From the NCBI GenBank assembly GCA_003024785.1, contig PUQB01000307.1, forward strand, positions 62,001-126,000: a stretch of DNA of 64,000 bases, given 5' to 3'. The DNA is from Selaginella tamariscina (Eukaryota; Streptophyta; Lycopodiopsida; Selaginellales; Selaginellaceae). The notes below the pieces were generated by a model that was given only the letters and a program-made list of their open reading frames with translations, ran no database searches and was not told the origin of the DNA. Every line of letters starts with the position of its first letter. Within the stretch, counting starts at the first letter, position 1. The position numbers were made by a program, and so were the translations under genes. Positions 11,958-24,383 of this stretch are shown here, piece after piece.

Positions 11958-13552
11958 TCATTTCTTGTGGCCTGCAAAAGAAATGAAGACGCTCCATATT
12001 ACTCCTAACAAGCAAGCCGCGCCTGTCTGCAGTTCACAGATCGACCATATTAGTTTCTCTCTCTTTGTCTCTCTCCCTCTCCCTCACACACACACACACA
12101 CGGTACGTTCTGGTGTATCCTAACCTGAAGTTGAGGAGGGACCAGCCCAAAATTCACTAGTTGAAAAGGTATCCATACTTTCCAGTTCGCTACCACCGTA
12201 GGCAGCCAGTCCTGTGTGGAAATTCCAGCTTTGTGTAAATAAAACATAAAAGTGTGAAGCATTGACCATACTACTATACATAAGTGCGGAGACATAAAGG
12301 TTCAACATATACAAAATGTATAACACATAAGTAAAACTAAGTAAACTAGATAGAACACAGAATAAATAACACACACAGGCACACAGAGTAAACTTGCTAA
12401 GAAGGATTCTAACCTGCTGCAGCTTTGTCCAAAGTTGGTTATTACGACCTTCAAGAGTGAGTAAGACCACAAAGAACGTGCCAGTTCCAGTGGTGTGAAC
12501 ACAAACTATATAATTTAAATGAAAAATAAACAACAGAAATCAATATTAAACATAAGATTATATATTTCTTTAGTTTGCTTAAAACTCAAGACTTACTTGG
12601 TCCAAAGCAATACGCAAGCACAAGCCAAGGAATCCTTGAACAGGAATTAATCTTGGTAACAATCCGTACCTGTAAGTTTCAACAACCATCACTTTCTATC
12701 TATATGTGTGTCTAGTAATGTGGGTATTCGTTCGAGTCTATAATTTGTAGAACCCACACACACACACGCACGCACACATATGACACACACGAGGTATAGA
12801 AACATACCAGAAATGCATACCAGGTCCACTCATGAACAATCCAATTGCAGTAAACGAAAGTAGACGCTGGAGATCTACGGACTGGCATTTTTCAAGACAA
12901 ACCTGAAAAAGCAAAAGTTACACACACGCACGCACGCACGCACTAGATGTGTGTGTGGTGTGTGCATGTGCGCATGTATATGTGTGTGTAAGTTATGTTA
13001 ATAACTAGTCACCTGGCAAAACAAATCGGAGAATGCATTCAGTAATCCTGCGGTGAAGCTCTTCATAGCTAATGGATGTCTATCAAGCAGACCAACATAT
13101 CTGAAAATATATACATATAAAGACATAAACGAGTTCAGTCAACACGTTATAATACACACACGCACGCGCACACACACATATACATATAGATGTGTGTGTG
13201 TGTGTGTGTGTATCTGTGTGTGTCTTTTTAAGTGTGTCTGTGCTTATAAACATCAATCACATGCTCTGTGTTGTTGTGTACTCAACAAATACAGTCCATA
13301 TATTAAATACAAGTTTGCTACATTACAAATACATGTGCATAAGAGCAATTCAGAGCTTACTTAGACCAAATTAATGAAGGAGCCAAAGAAGTTGTTATCT
13401 GTGTATAATTGGAGCTCATGCATCTGACATTCTTCCGCTTAGCATTTTGAGTGCAAATTAAAAAGCCCATTAATCCCAATAGGCAGCTTGTTCTTGTGGC
13501 ATTGTGGTGTGATTGTCATCGACGAGAATGGAGTAAACGAGATTGCCGCCAT
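11958..13552 (-). CDS. Mpv17/PMP22-family membrane protein, probably plastid- or organelle-targeted
   Basis: Small four-helix integral membrane protein of peroxisomal, mitochondrial or plastid membranes. Reading minus-strand exons in order: N-terminus MAAISFTPFSSMTITPQ (transit-peptide-like, rich in Ser/Thr), YVGLLDRHPLAMKSFTAGLL, FSDLFCQ, GLFMSGPGMHFWYGLLPR, IALDQFVFTPLELA, FFVVLLTLEGR, DWLPTVVANWKVWIPFQLVN, FGLVPPQLQ and LLGVIWSVFISFAGHKK before TGA 11958-11960. The GPxxHFWY, DQ..F.P and WKVWxPxQxxNF signatures define the family. Splice phases agree at SK-YVG, W-YG, ALDQ-F and QLQ-T. Two frame breaks need one added base each: the AAAA run at 13,445-13,448 and a site near 12,478-12,482. Short introns are full of CA/TG repeats. 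A telobox lies about 20 nt upstream of the ATG (13,571-13,580). Confidence 0.85.
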
Positions 13553-13570
13553 CGCTTTCCCCTTCGTTAG

Positions 13571-13580
13571 AACCCTAAAC
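13571..13580 (-). promoter_or_regulatory. Telobox upstream of the Mpv17-like gene
   Basis: AACCCTAAAC on the plus strand lies about 20 nt 5' of the start codon at 13,552, probably in the 5' UTR or core promoter. Confidence 0.45.
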
Positions 13581-13619
13581 ACTTGGTTCCCGCCCAACAA
13601 TCCATTACTGTAGCAGTGA

Positions 13620-14247
13620 CGCGTGTCTATACGTGTTCAATTCTAGAGCTTCCAATTACAACGTGTAACGGTTGCAGAAATCTTAACAATATAGATACTT
13701 TTTATATTCTATATAAGGTTAACTTGTTCGTACTTTAAAGTTTATAGAATATTAAATCGAGTTCGAGTCTTATGATTTTTTTTATTTTTAATACATATTT
13801 AAATATATGTCATTTATATATCATATATAATTTACTAAATAAAATTTAAAAACCTACTGTTATCACTTTTAATTAAATCAATTTTGAAATTTTAAATTTT
13901 ATAAGTTTACATATCAATAATTTGGATATCTATAAATTTCAATGCAAATATATATATAAATAAATCAAATAAAAACTTCATTTTCAAAAACTTAGGTTAT
14001 TGAGGGACCGTATTTCTGTATGCCATTTATATATATAATTTAAACTTTTAATCTATAAATTTTATAGATAATAAAGTCTTACAATAATTTGAATAATATA
14101 CTGTTAGTAAGAAACTAAATTATAAATATATATAAAAAGATAATCATCTTTTAAAAATTAGGATAAAGAAAAATTTATCATTTAGTATATTAGATTCTTA
14201 CACTTACTACAAATTTAACATTTTCTTATTTACAAGTTAGTATTCTA
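13620..14247. other. AT-rich spacer between two minus-strand genes
   Basis: No gene motif seen. It should contain the promoter of the Mpv17-like gene and the 3' flank of the next gene. Confidence 0.5.
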
Positions 14248-16456
14248 TTACAAAAGGGCTTTACCAGGCACCGGATTGTGTGTTCCAGTGGGGTCCTTAA
14301 TTACCGTGCGGTTCATCCATAGCCTTTTAGACGGCTCCGCCCACGGAAGCAACCTCAGTTTCTCACTCCATTTGGCTGTCACGCTCACATTCTCACTCTT
14401 GCACACGCATCTGCAACAAACACTCTTACAATCTGGTGGTGCGTGCGTGCGTGCGTGTGTGTGGGAATATATGCATGTACTACACACACACACATATATA
14501 CAGTATGTACATATGTTACTAAGTAAATGAGCTTACCTGGTATTAGAGCTGTCGTTTGAGTAGATGGTTCGGTTTTGACAACACCTTGTAGTACTCTCTG
14601 AGCCCGTTCGATTGCTTGTTTCTCTGCTTCTTCACGAATCTTGTTCCGTTCTCGCTGCCCGTCTTGAAGCTCTTCGTATTCCTTACCAAATGAATGCACC
14701 CGCTCCTCTGCTTTTTGATAGCTTCAGTATTTGAGACACTCCCTGCCAATTTTGGTGTTGTTTCCTTGTGAGTACTACCTGCGACCAAGGATCTGTATAA
14801 AAAGACAAAGTTTAGAACTATGTGCACTACTGTATTGAATAGCCACATCAAATATACTGTCATGACACGCATTGTACTTAATGATAATGATATATGAACA
14901 TATCACGCACTATAAATGTTAATGTATTCATAAACCCATACATGGTATTATATTCATTACTGTTTAAATCCCAAGATATGTTTAGTAATTTCTATACATC
15001 GTATTGACTAAAAACTAATGTGCTCTTATCTGTTGAGACTTATGATAAATTTATCCATACACAGCATATATGGAATACCTATGAAAATGGGAATTTGACT
15101 CGAGCTGTCGAGGAAGGCCTGGAATTATGTTGCTAAAATGCTTGCTACGGAAGCTCTTGGAGCTTCCTCGACTGCTCATCGTCAACTTAACGGTTTTTCC
15201 CGAGTAAAGAGAGGAGGCATATTCATAGCCACTGGAACAGTCTCTTGCTTCACACCAACGTTCTCACCAGACAACCACATAGGAACTGCATGTAAATAAG
15301 CACGAATTTTATGTATTGTACAAGTTATACACATCGAGCACACACACACTAATACAATACATATAGTAAGTTGTTCTATTGATATGTGTTTTACCTGCAC
15401 CAAAATCGTACAAGAGATTGTCGTGAGGTTTGTATGTATCAAATTTGCATCGGGTCTCTGGAAACTTTCCATTGTATAGGTGGAGCTTGACTGGAAGTCG
15501 AGAATCGGGTTTCGTGTCTGCTGTGTGAAAAGCCGATGTGGTTCTGGCTATCATGAAACCATCCAACCCAACTATCGGCATGACGGCCACTCTAAAACAT
15601 ATAAGTAGCGTTAACTAAGAAACGGACTGTGTTGTACATGTATATACAATTATAATCATTCATAAGATAAATAAATATGACTTACCCTTCACAGAACCAA
15701 CAAGGATCGTTAGATACCGCCTTCTGCTGCCAATCCCAAGGCCATCTCTTTTGTTGATTAAGAAGCCCGGAGCCTTTACATCTAGGACACCTCGACCGCT
15801 CTTTCTTCGGTTCCTTGAATGCTACAGCGACATTCCGGACTAGCTCCTGGAATCTGTCCACCTGGAAGGAAGAAATTAATACCCTAGCAATAGCGATTCA
15901 TTATACTTACAAATTCCATGCGGATATCTCAGGAAGCGCGATTGAAAGGATGAATCTTCTCCATTCTATGCATTTCCGAGCAGAAAAAACTGATTATTGC
16001 AATTGGAAAGCCTGATACCCTAGCTACACTGAAATCAACGGGATTCATGCAGAAAACTCAGGAAGGGCGATTCAAAGGACGAATCCTCTCTATTCCATGC
16101 ACCCTCGAGCAGAAAAATCGATTTTTGCAACTCGAAAACCTGCATTCTCGAAGGATTAATACCCTAGTTACGCAGAAACGAGCAGATTCATTATCTACAT
16201 AATAAAAACTCAGAAAGCACGTCCAAGGATGATTAGTGGACTTCTTTCGGAGAGCATGGAGATAAGTTATATGCATTTTCGAGCAGAAAAATGGACTTTT
16301 GCAACTAGAAAGGCTGCATTCTACCACGGACCTGCTATGCCACCATGAAATCACCACGATTGACGCCTTGGAAATCCACTATGGCGCGCTCCCTGCTCTT
16401 CAACCCTGCCAAAACCTGGCGCTCATCATCCGACGGCCTGCATCTGTTATCGCCAT
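14248..16456 (-). CDS. Unrecognised protein with a CxxC zinc-ribbon-like module and charged C-terminal region
   Basis: I cannot name this protein. Exons read in order: a possible start MAITDAGRRMMSARFWQG (ATG 16,454-16,456), then VDRFQELVRNVAVAFKEP, KKERSRCPRCKGSG, WPWDWQQKA, DPCWFCEG, VAVMPIVGLDGFMIARTTS, LPVKLHLYNGKFPETRCKF, YKPHDNLLYDFGAG, PMWLSGENVGVKQE, a basic Ser-rich segment MSSRGSSKSFRSKHF, a charged helix EEYEELQ/KQAIERAQRVL-like stretch, and the tail KWSEKLRLLPWAEPSKRLW to TAA 14,248-14,250. CPRC and CWFC resemble the Cys pairs of plastid DnaJ-type zinc fingers, so redox chaperone or metal binding is conceivable (inference). Frame breaks at the A5 runs 14,712-14,716 and 15,194-15,198 each need one more base. 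A splice or frame doubt remains before the last exon, and the first exon is the least certain part. Confidence 0.6.
15898..16325. repeat. Degenerate direct repeat, about 3 units of 125-150 bp, in the first intron
   Basis: Three diverged units share the phrases CTCAGGAAG..GCGATT, GCATTTTCGAGCAGAAAAA (variants) and GCAACT.GAAA..CTGCATTCT. They fill most of the intron between the putative first exon and the VDRFQELV exon of the gene above. Confidence 0.7.
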
Positions 16457-16979
16457 CGAGGGTCAATATCAAATTTTGAAACTCAAGGCCTCATCCTCGA
16501 CAAGTGGCTGGAATATTTCAATCGAACTAAAATAATAAATATTTATATATTACAACTAAAAGTAATATAGTAAAATTTGCAATTATCAAATAGTATAGTG
16601 CATAGTGATATATGGCGTCCCATCCGTGTCACATGTGGAGCATAGTGGTCACATGTGTGCCACACATTGATAAGTAAACTAGGGTTGCCTTCTTCGTTTT
16701 TGTCTTTCACATTATTTTCTTTTTAACTTCATAAATTTAAGAATTTATCTGCTTTTTTTTAAAATGATTTAAAAAATAACGTTTACCATTTATTAAATTA
16801 TTTTGACATGACTATTTGTTATCACATTCTCAAAGTTTCCCGAGTCATGTTTGGAAGGGGTATTCTCAAGTAGTACACTTAATTAACGATGCTAGCAATA
16901 TTATCAGAAAGATGACGAGTATATTATGACCTAATATCGCACTTTTTAAATATTAAAAACGTTCACACTTCTGAATTAT
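16457..16979. other. Spacer between gene block and retrotransposon nest
   Basis: Promoter-side flank of the unrecognised zinc-ribbon gene, then AT-rich DNA. No coding signal, RNA gene or repeat was recognised. Confidence 0.5.
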
Positions 16980-17277
16980 GTAACCTTCAAAAATAACATT
17001 GCTTACCATTTCCAAAGAGAAAGTTGATGATGTAACAACTAAACCTCTACAACTAGTTCTTTCTGACGTGTGTGGTCCGTTTCATAAAAAGTACTTTGTT
17101 ACACTCTGTTACCTTAATCAATGATCTTTCTGACTTTCATGGCACAACAATCATGTTCCTTCAAGAGCAATTGGTCCGAGTTCTTTATCAGTTATGAAAA
17201 GGGAAGAAGTTGAAGTTATAATTAGGCCACTTGAAGGTTTTGATTGTGTTGCTTTTGCTTATGTTCCTCAATCTCAA
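16980..17277 (+). mobile_element. Ty1/copia polyprotein remnant, left part, cut by the gypsy insertion
   Basis: Plus-strand translation gives PLQLVLSDVCGPFH, matching the junction of the GAG-pre-integrase region and the integrase core of copia elements (L.L.H.D.CGP). It is followed out of frame by RPLEGFDCVAFAYVPQ, matching the later integrase segment (L..FGC.AY.HVP). Stops and frameshifts show it is dead. The frame runs up to the gypsy target site. The right part begins after 24,383. Confidence 0.7.
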
Positions 17278-18193
17278 TGTCAAAGTTTTGACCTGGTGCC
17301 ACAAAGGCGGCTTGTCAGATGCCAACCATGAAATCCCCTTTTTGGATACCCACGAAATTTGGTAAATTAACCTTATATTAGGAACCCAACCCTTAGGAGC
17401 TTAAACCCCAGCTAACCAAGTCCATGAACGAGGTTCACATTGTGAATTAAGATACCAGATCAACCGAGCTACAGGTGTTATTCCTAGCTTGGCGTGGTTG
17501 AGACGGCCAAAGTAAAGCTTCAACCACTAGTTTTGCGAAATGTGAACTTGGTCAATGCCTTTTAACTTACGAGCAGGTTTTCGGATCAAATAATTTGATT
17601 AACTCCTTGAAAGTGACGTACCGATCACATTGTTAACGATAAAAATAGTCTAACTCAAAGATGGGATGTATCCTTATCGTATAGAAGTTAGGGTGATGCA
17701 ACAAAGGGTTGTGCCTTAACAACACAAGCTTAGCTTGCATCAGTAAGAGCTTAACAAGCTCTCTTTTAAAATAAGAAGCCTCACTACACATTTATGTGAC
17801 AAAGCCCCCCCCACCCCCCTTGTTTTCCTAAATGAGTACATGCCAGCCCTTAATGAAAAGAGATGCTTAACCTAACCTAACCCTAACCCCTAGGGGAGGG
17901 CAACCCTAAAGTTAGGTCAACCCTAGGGTTGACCCTAACTCTTTTGACAAGCTTTACTTTTGCGAAAAACTTACCTTGGAACATCAACTAGAGGAGAGTT
18001 TTTTAGAAGTTAAGTATTACCTTCGCTTAGAGTTTCTCGAGGTATCTAGTGATAATCGATTGAATTACCCCTAAAAACCTAAGTGCACTAAGCAGGGCTA
18101 TTTCTCACTACATCTAGGGTTTATCACACAACTCGGTAAGTAATAATAGTTAAACCCCAAAGTAAAGGGTTGAGTCATTGTAAAACTATGATA
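17278..18193 (-). repeat. 3' LTR of the gypsy element (LTR-A)
   Basis: 916 bp. It starts TGTCAAAGTTTTGACC on the plus strand and ends near ACTATGATA, where related LTRs end ACTATGACA. The interior is CCCTAA-rich (near 17,870-17,935). The next bases, ACTCCTTGCTTTTGAAAA, read on the minus strand form the purine-rich tract that precedes the 3' LTR. Confidence 0.85.
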
Positions 18194-18689
18194 CACTCCT
18201 TGCTTTTGAAAATGCCAACGTCCTTGTTAACGTCTAACTCCAAGACTAGACTAGGTTAGAATTTTTTTTTCTAAAAACTAACGCTAATCACTTTATGCAG
18301 AGTTAACAAAAAGTTCACAAGTTTTATTACCCCCTTGCATTACACTAAGCACTTCAAAATCGTCATTCACTGAGTGACAACTTAGTTATCGTTAGAGACC
18401 TTTTGCACGTCTGCAAAGTTTGTCACCCAACACAAACAATAAGTTAGTTAATTTTTTTTAAGTTAACTAGAATTTATATTTGATGTCTCTAGTTAATATT
18501 GTCTATAGATCCCTAGGTTAATAAGAAATAAAATTCACTTTATTTCTCATCATCATTACCAACAGTTTGAGACCTCACCTCAAACTCATTCACTAATTCC
18601 ATCATTATGTAGATTCTACAATGGTTCCCATATTAGCTCACAAGCCTGGTAACTTTTTTATTTAATAAGATATTCTTGTTTATGGCTCC

Positions 18690-19790
18690 GTAACCCTCGG
18701 TGTTTAACATCCTTTGGCTCCAAAATTAACTCAACTTTGAACTCCTTCATATTGTCAATAGCTCATGAAGTGGACATAAGCTTTCATCTTTGTGCCTTGT
18801 GGATGTTTTTCATCCTTGTGGAATGGTTCAAACAAATTGACATGAAACACATTATGTATTGCTCCCAACTTTGGAAGAAGATCTAACCCATAAGCCACCT
18901 TCCCTACTCGCTTACCACTTTGTATGGACCTATGTAGTGCGATAGAAACTTCCTCAAAAAAGTCGTTGGAACCTTCAAGTTTCTAATACTCAACAATACC
19001 ATATCCCCAACCTGATACTCTACATCTGTTGATGCTTATTGTATTGTTGACGATACCTTTCCTATGCTGCAGCCATCGCTTGATGAACAGCTTCCCATGT
19101 CTGATACAATTGTTAGTGAACTCTGCTATAGAGGGAACTCGATTGACATCTTCTTTCGGTAACACACCCTTATTCCCAATTAACACCTCCATTGGGCTAC
19201 ACCCAACCGTAGTGTGTGTCGAGTTATTGTAACATATCTCAGCCATATCTAAGTGTTCAGCTCAATCAAGTTGATCACCTTGAACATAGTCCTCGACTTG
19301 TTAATTCACCTCTCCGTTTGACCATATGTTTGCAGATGGTAAGCTGTATTGAACTTTAGCATCGTGCTAAACTGCTTAAACAATGTTCCCCAAAATTTAT
19401 CCGTAAATCAAGATCCCGATATAAGATCATCTTTTTCGGTAGCTCGTGCACTCTTACGACCTTATGGAAGAACAACTTTGTTGCTTGTTTTGCATTCACT
19501 ATCTCTACATCTGAAATGAAATGAGTAACCTTTGAAAACTGATTGATCATCACATGAGAGTATTCAAACCACAAGATGTTGGCAATCCCGTGACAAAGTC
19601 CAAAGTAACACTTTGAAACGGCCACTCTAGAATCGGTATACACTATAACTTTCTAACTTATTTTTGCAATCAACTCTTAACATACTGGGCAACATCATCT
19701 ATCATACCCAGCCAATAGAATCCTTGTTTCAATAAAGCCAATATCTTATGCCTTTCACCATGTCCTACCAAATGAACGTTGTGATGCTCT
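18690..19790 (-). pseudogene. Gypsy integrase remnant
   Basis: Minus strand: HHNVHLVGHGERHKILALL and QGFYWLGM (His-rich zinc-binding region), then INQFSKVTHFI and LFFHKVVRVHELPKK (core domain), YNNSTHTTVGCSPMEVLIG, and KVAYGLDLLPKLGAIHNVFH (C-terminal region). The frame changes several times and stops occur. No clear chromodomain follows. Confidence 0.8.
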
Positions 19791-20231
19791 CTTAACAACC
19801 TCTCTCCATGTTCCTTCTAGAACATAGAGTTTCCTTTTTTTATAATAACGAATTCCATCTCCCACTGCAAAATATGCATCTGAGTGCATCTATTCAACTT
19901 TCTATTCTTGCTGGAATATTATCATCTTTTCATAATTAATGAACTTGTTTCCTTTTTGTCACCAGGTTCAAAGCCTCCTTAACAAACTCGTCTCAAGGAA
20001 ATGCTGTCACAAATTCATCCCCCAGAGTTGACATTGGTGCTAACATAATACGAAGATGACCTTTCCTACTGAGTGCATCTGCTACCACATTGTCTTTTTC
20101 AACTTTATGTCTGATTTCAAGCTGAAATCATGTCAACTTCTTCTATCATTTATCATACTTTGGTGATAGCTTCGGCTGTGTTTCGAAGTACCTTAGAGTT
20201 ACACTATTTGTCCAAACCATAGTGCCATGAC

Positions 20232-21300
20232 TTAAAAGATAATGACGCTAATACTCCAAAGAAGCAACAATAGCATACATCTCCTTTTCGTGAGTAGGCC
20301 ATTGAATTTGTGTGGCATCCAAATTCTTTGAGAAAAAGAACATTGAATGTCCTTTTTGTTGCAATACAACACAATTACAAAATCGGAAGCATCACATTTT
20401 ACCTCAAATGAATCTTTAAAAATCAGCAACCACAAAACTGATTTAGAAGAGATAGCTTCTTTGAGTTTGACGAATGCCTGTTGGCATTTTGGAGTCTAAT
20501 GCCATGGAATGTTCTTTGTGAGATCCGTCAATGGCACCATTATCTCTAAGTAACTTTTTATGAATCCTCGATAATACCCTGTTAAACCAAGAAAAGATCT
20601 AACTTCATGCATGTCTTTCAAAGTCATCTACTTGATAATAATTTAAATTTTCTTTGGATCTATAGCAACTTTCTCACCTAAGATTGAGTATCCCAAGAAA
20701 TTTATCTTGGTTTGATCAAATACACACTTGCTTTCCTTAACATATAATTGGTTTTCCCTTAACCTCTAAAACACCTTTTCCAAGTGTTTTGCATGTTCCT
20801 CAATTGTTGAATTGAAAATTAGAATGTCATCAATATACACCATTACGAACTCGTTTGATAGTCTTTAAACACATCATTCATCATTGTGCAAAAAGTTGCT
20901 GAAGCATTGCACAACCCAAATGGTAAGACTAGAAACTCAAATGATCCATAATGTGTTTGAAAAGTGATATTCTCAATGTTGTTCTCTACTACCTGAATTT
21001 AATGGTACTCAGATCTCAAGTCTATTCTTAAAAAATACTTTGCTTTCAATAGCCAATCAAATAATCCACTCGTGGAAGAGAATACTTATTTTTGATAGTT
21101 ATCGCGTTCAACACTCGATAATTCACACATATTCGCATCGTACCATCCCTTTTCATTACAAACAGGATCGATGCATTATATAGGGATCGACTAGGTCGAA
21201 TGTGTCATCGACTAATCAATTCTGTTAAGTATCTCTTCAATTTTATTAACTCTTGAGGATTCAATCGATATGGTGCTTTTGCCAATGGAAACGAACCTAG
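20232..21300 (-). pseudogene. Gypsy reverse transcriptase and RNase H remnant
   Basis: Minus-strand reading gives RIDLRSEYH, LPFGLCNASATF and VYIDDILIF with the YxDD box intact near 20,820-20,860, then FEVKCDASDF (start of the RNase H-like region) at 20,232-20,435. Numerous stop codons interrupt the domain, so it is inactive. Confidence 0.85.
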
Positions 21301-21505
21301 CAAAAATCTATCATGTGGTCCACACCTCAACGTGGAGGTAACTCAGGTGGCAAGTCTTCCGTCAACACGTCCTTAAACATGTTCAAGACTTACAAAATAA
21401 GTTCCAAAACAAATTCTTGACCATCTCCTACCTTGACTTTATTAGTATCCAAAATCATTGCAAGAAATACACGTTTTCGATGTCTAATTACCTTACACAA
21501 CTGAG

Positions 21506-21880
21506 TTAAGGTAAGGAACATAGGATTTTAATCCTTATCATTAGTGTTTCCATCTTGAGTGTCATTTTTTTAATGTCCTCTTTGTCTACTACAAGCGTGA
21601 TTTGATCATCTCCAGAACCCCTCATTTTGATTACATGTTTATGAAACCATTCCATACCCAATACAAAGTCAAACCCTGTCATATTCAAGACAATTAAGTT
21701 TAGCTTAGCCTTCAACTTTTAATTTGGATAGGAACTGCCCTTGCTATATTATTTGTATTTTGAGAACTTTTGTCAAAGCTAATCTTTATTTCACACATCT
21801 TTATTACATCCAAATTCAATTGACGAGCTAGACTAGTCGTTATGAAGTTGTATGTTACTCTAGTATTGATCATCATTCAG
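21506..21880 (-). pseudogene. Gypsy aspartic protease remnant
   Basis: The C-terminal protease motif GFDFVLGMEWF is clear. The active-site region reads NTRVTYNF, where DTGATxxF is expected, so the catalytic Asp and Gly are both lost. Confidence 0.7.
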
Positions 21881-21945
21881 ACGCGGTCCCCTTGTATTCT
21901 TCTTATTAAATATACAGTTTTGTCTTGAATAGCGAATAAGGCAAG

Positions 21946-22224
21946 TTATGTCTCGCACAACATTACTTCTTTTGACTCATCTTTTGGATCTTTAAACGTT
22001 TCTGGTTCAGTAACTTCCTCTTTTACCATCACCTTGAAATGACCCAATTGTTGTGAGGGTACCCGACATTCTTTAGCAAAATGACTAGGTTTGTTACAGT
22101 GATGACATTTTGGAACTCCGCATGTGAACTGCGGGGGAGTAGACTTTGGAGCTGAGCCCTTGGCTTGCTGAGGTGGTGGTAACACTAACGGTTTTCGATA
22201 TCCGATGGGTTTTGATGTATCCAA
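21946..22224 (-). pseudogene. Gypsy gag nucleocapsid fragment with CCHC zinc knuckle
   Basis: The minus-strand frame contains CHHCNKPSHFAKEC, a canonical C-x2-C-x4-H-x4-C knuckle, preceded by a Pro/Lys-rich segment. The capsid part to the right (up to 23,470) is too broken to delimit. Confidence 0.8.
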
Positions 22225-23470
22225 AAACTTGGAACTGCCGATAAAGGGACTTGCACTTCGAATTGATGATGATTGATTTAGTTGTTTATCAAACCTTTTG
22301 AACCCAGACTTTGGAGGAAACTCCTTGATTTAGGTTTTGTTGTCTCCCCCTTATTGTACAAGTCTTGTAACGACATGCCATAAGCAACCTTTTAAGCTGC
22401 CTCCTAACATTCTCAATAGCTTGTTAGCTTATACTTTAGGATCTCCTTTTACATCTTCTCATTCAAGCTAGAAGCAACTTCAACTTCATCATTGCTCATG
22501 TTTGAGACCAAATGCCATACACTTTCAAACTAATAAACATGATCCATCGGGTTTTCACGAACTCGTTTACAAGTTGCCAAATCAACATGCAAGGTCATCC
22601 AGCATATATTGTTTTTTGATCTCCCTTTTTATGTGTTTCCAATTGTTTCAATATTCACGTTCACCTTTAACTATCTGCCACCAAGTTTAACTTATCCTTT
22701 GAGAAACTGTTTGGCACATGCAACCTTTTCTGTCTTTTTCACGAAAGCAGCCTCAAAATAACTTTTCATATCATATAACTAGTCGTCTAGATTTTGTAGT
22801 CTTTAAATTCATAAATTCCGAAGGCTTGACTAGCTTGAATTTACTAGGACCACTATCACCTTCATATGCCAAAGAATTCAATTCAGAAGAACCTAACTTT
22901 GAATCATGCTTCTTCTTCTTTCTTCGGTGTCTAGTTGTAGAATATCTGGTAATGTGGTAACCACTAGAATCCGATAAGCAACATTACCGATTTGATCGTT
23001 CAACCCTAAAATATCACCTCAAAGTTTGTTTAGGGCATTTCCCACCAACCAAGCCGCTCCCTAGCTCTAGGGGTCGACCTGGATCAACTTCATCCATCTC
23101 CTCATTTTGAGCATCTGCAAACCCTTTTTGCCTCAGGCTCTAATTGCTTTCTCTTGCTCATTGTATTGAACCCTAATTTCAACACTTAGAGAATATGCTT
23201 GGAATATTCTTAATATGAAGTTAAAACACCTTGCACATGTTGTACACCACACATCAACTTGAACCAGCATAAGACTTTTAAACATACCTAAAATCTCATG
23301 CCGAATCACTAAGCAAGTGTTCTCTAAAGATTGATAATTCACATGATCAAACTCTCTACACAGAATATATACATATCAACCAAAAGTGATAAAGTACATC
23401 AAAAATTTAGAGTTATCTAAATATTGAAACACTTTATGACTTAAGGCAGTCCTACTGATCGCAAAGAACT

Positions 23471-23485
23471 TGCTCCAATACCAAT
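23471..23485 (-). other. Primer-binding site of the gypsy element
   Basis: Directly inside the 5' LTR, the minus strand reads ATTGGTATTGGAGCA, close to the initiator-Met tRNA primer site TGGTATCAGAGC used by most plant LTR elements. It fixes the element's orientation. Confidence 0.75.
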
Positions 23486-24378
23486 TGTTAGAGTTTTTAC
23501 TTAGTGCCACAAAGGCGGCTTGCTAGATGCCAACCATGGAATCCCCTCTTTGGAAACCCCATGAAATCTTGTAAAGTAACCCATATTAGGAACTCAACCC
23601 TTAAGAGCTTAAACCCCTAGCTAACCAAATCCACCTCACCTTGTGAATTAGGATACATAGACTAGCCAAATGTGTCGTTTCTAACTTGTGGTTGAGGCAG
23701 TCGGAGCAAGGCCTTAACCACTAGTTCTGTGGAATGTGAACTTGGGTAATGCCTTTAAACTTGCGAGTAGGTTTTTGGACCAAGGAATTTGACTAACTCT
23801 TTGGAAGTGACGTACCTAGTCACAAAGGCGAGATCTTACCAATGATAAGGATAGTCTAACCCAAAGGTGGGACATACCCCTATTGTGTGAAAGTTAGGGC
23901 GTCACAATAGAGGGTTGCACCTTGATAACACAAGCTTTGCTTGCACCGATAGGAGGTTAACGAGCTCTCTTTTAAACCCAGGAAGTCTCACTACACCCCG
24001 TTTTCCTAAATAAGTTGGTTGACATGGAAATGCCAACCTTTAATGAAAAGAGATGCCTAAACCTAACCCCTAGGGGGGGGGTATTGGGCGTGGGGTTAGG
24101 GAAACCCTAGGGGTGTTCCTAACCCTTTTGACAAGCTTTACTTTTGCAGAAAACCTACCTTGGAACGTCAAACTGGGGGAGAGTTTCTAGAAAGTAAGTA
24201 CTACCTTTGCTTAGAGTTTCTCGAGGTATGTAGTGACAATTGACCAGACTACCCCTAAATACCTAAGTGCACTAAGTAGGGTTGTTTCTCATTACATCTA
24301 GGGTTCGTCACATAACTCAGTAGGTAACAACAGTCAAACTCCAAAGTAAAGGGTCAAGTCATAGTAAAAACTATGACA
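23486..24378 (-). repeat. 5' LTR of the gypsy element (LTR-A)
   Basis: 893 bp. It starts TGTTAGAGTTTTTAC and ends ACTATGACA on the plus strand, and aligns along its length with 17,278-18,193. Substitutions and small indels between the two are frequent. Confidence 0.85.
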
Positions 24379-24383
24379 CTCAA

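Larger units (their letters stand above)
17278..24378 (-). mobile_element. Complete but decayed Ty3/gypsy LTR retrotransposon
   Basis: A 7.1 kb element read on the minus strand. LTRs lie at 17,278-18,193 (3') and 23,486-24,378 (5'). The target duplication CTCAA is exact at 17,273-17,277 and 24,379-24,383. The primer-binding site is next to the 5' LTR. Coding remnants follow the gypsy order gag (zinc knuckle)-protease-RT-RNase H-integrase. Many stops and frameshifts, plus clear LTR divergence, indicate an old insertion. It sits inside a copia remnant. Confidence 0.92.

Noticed and set aside
17860..17940. True telomere or interstitial telomere block
   Set aside because: The CCCTAA units are irregular and lie inside an LTR present in several copies, so they belong to the element.
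18690..18960. Chromodomain at the end of the gypsy integrase
   Set aside because: The region after the INxVFH-like motif is too broken. No aromatic-cage pattern could be made out.
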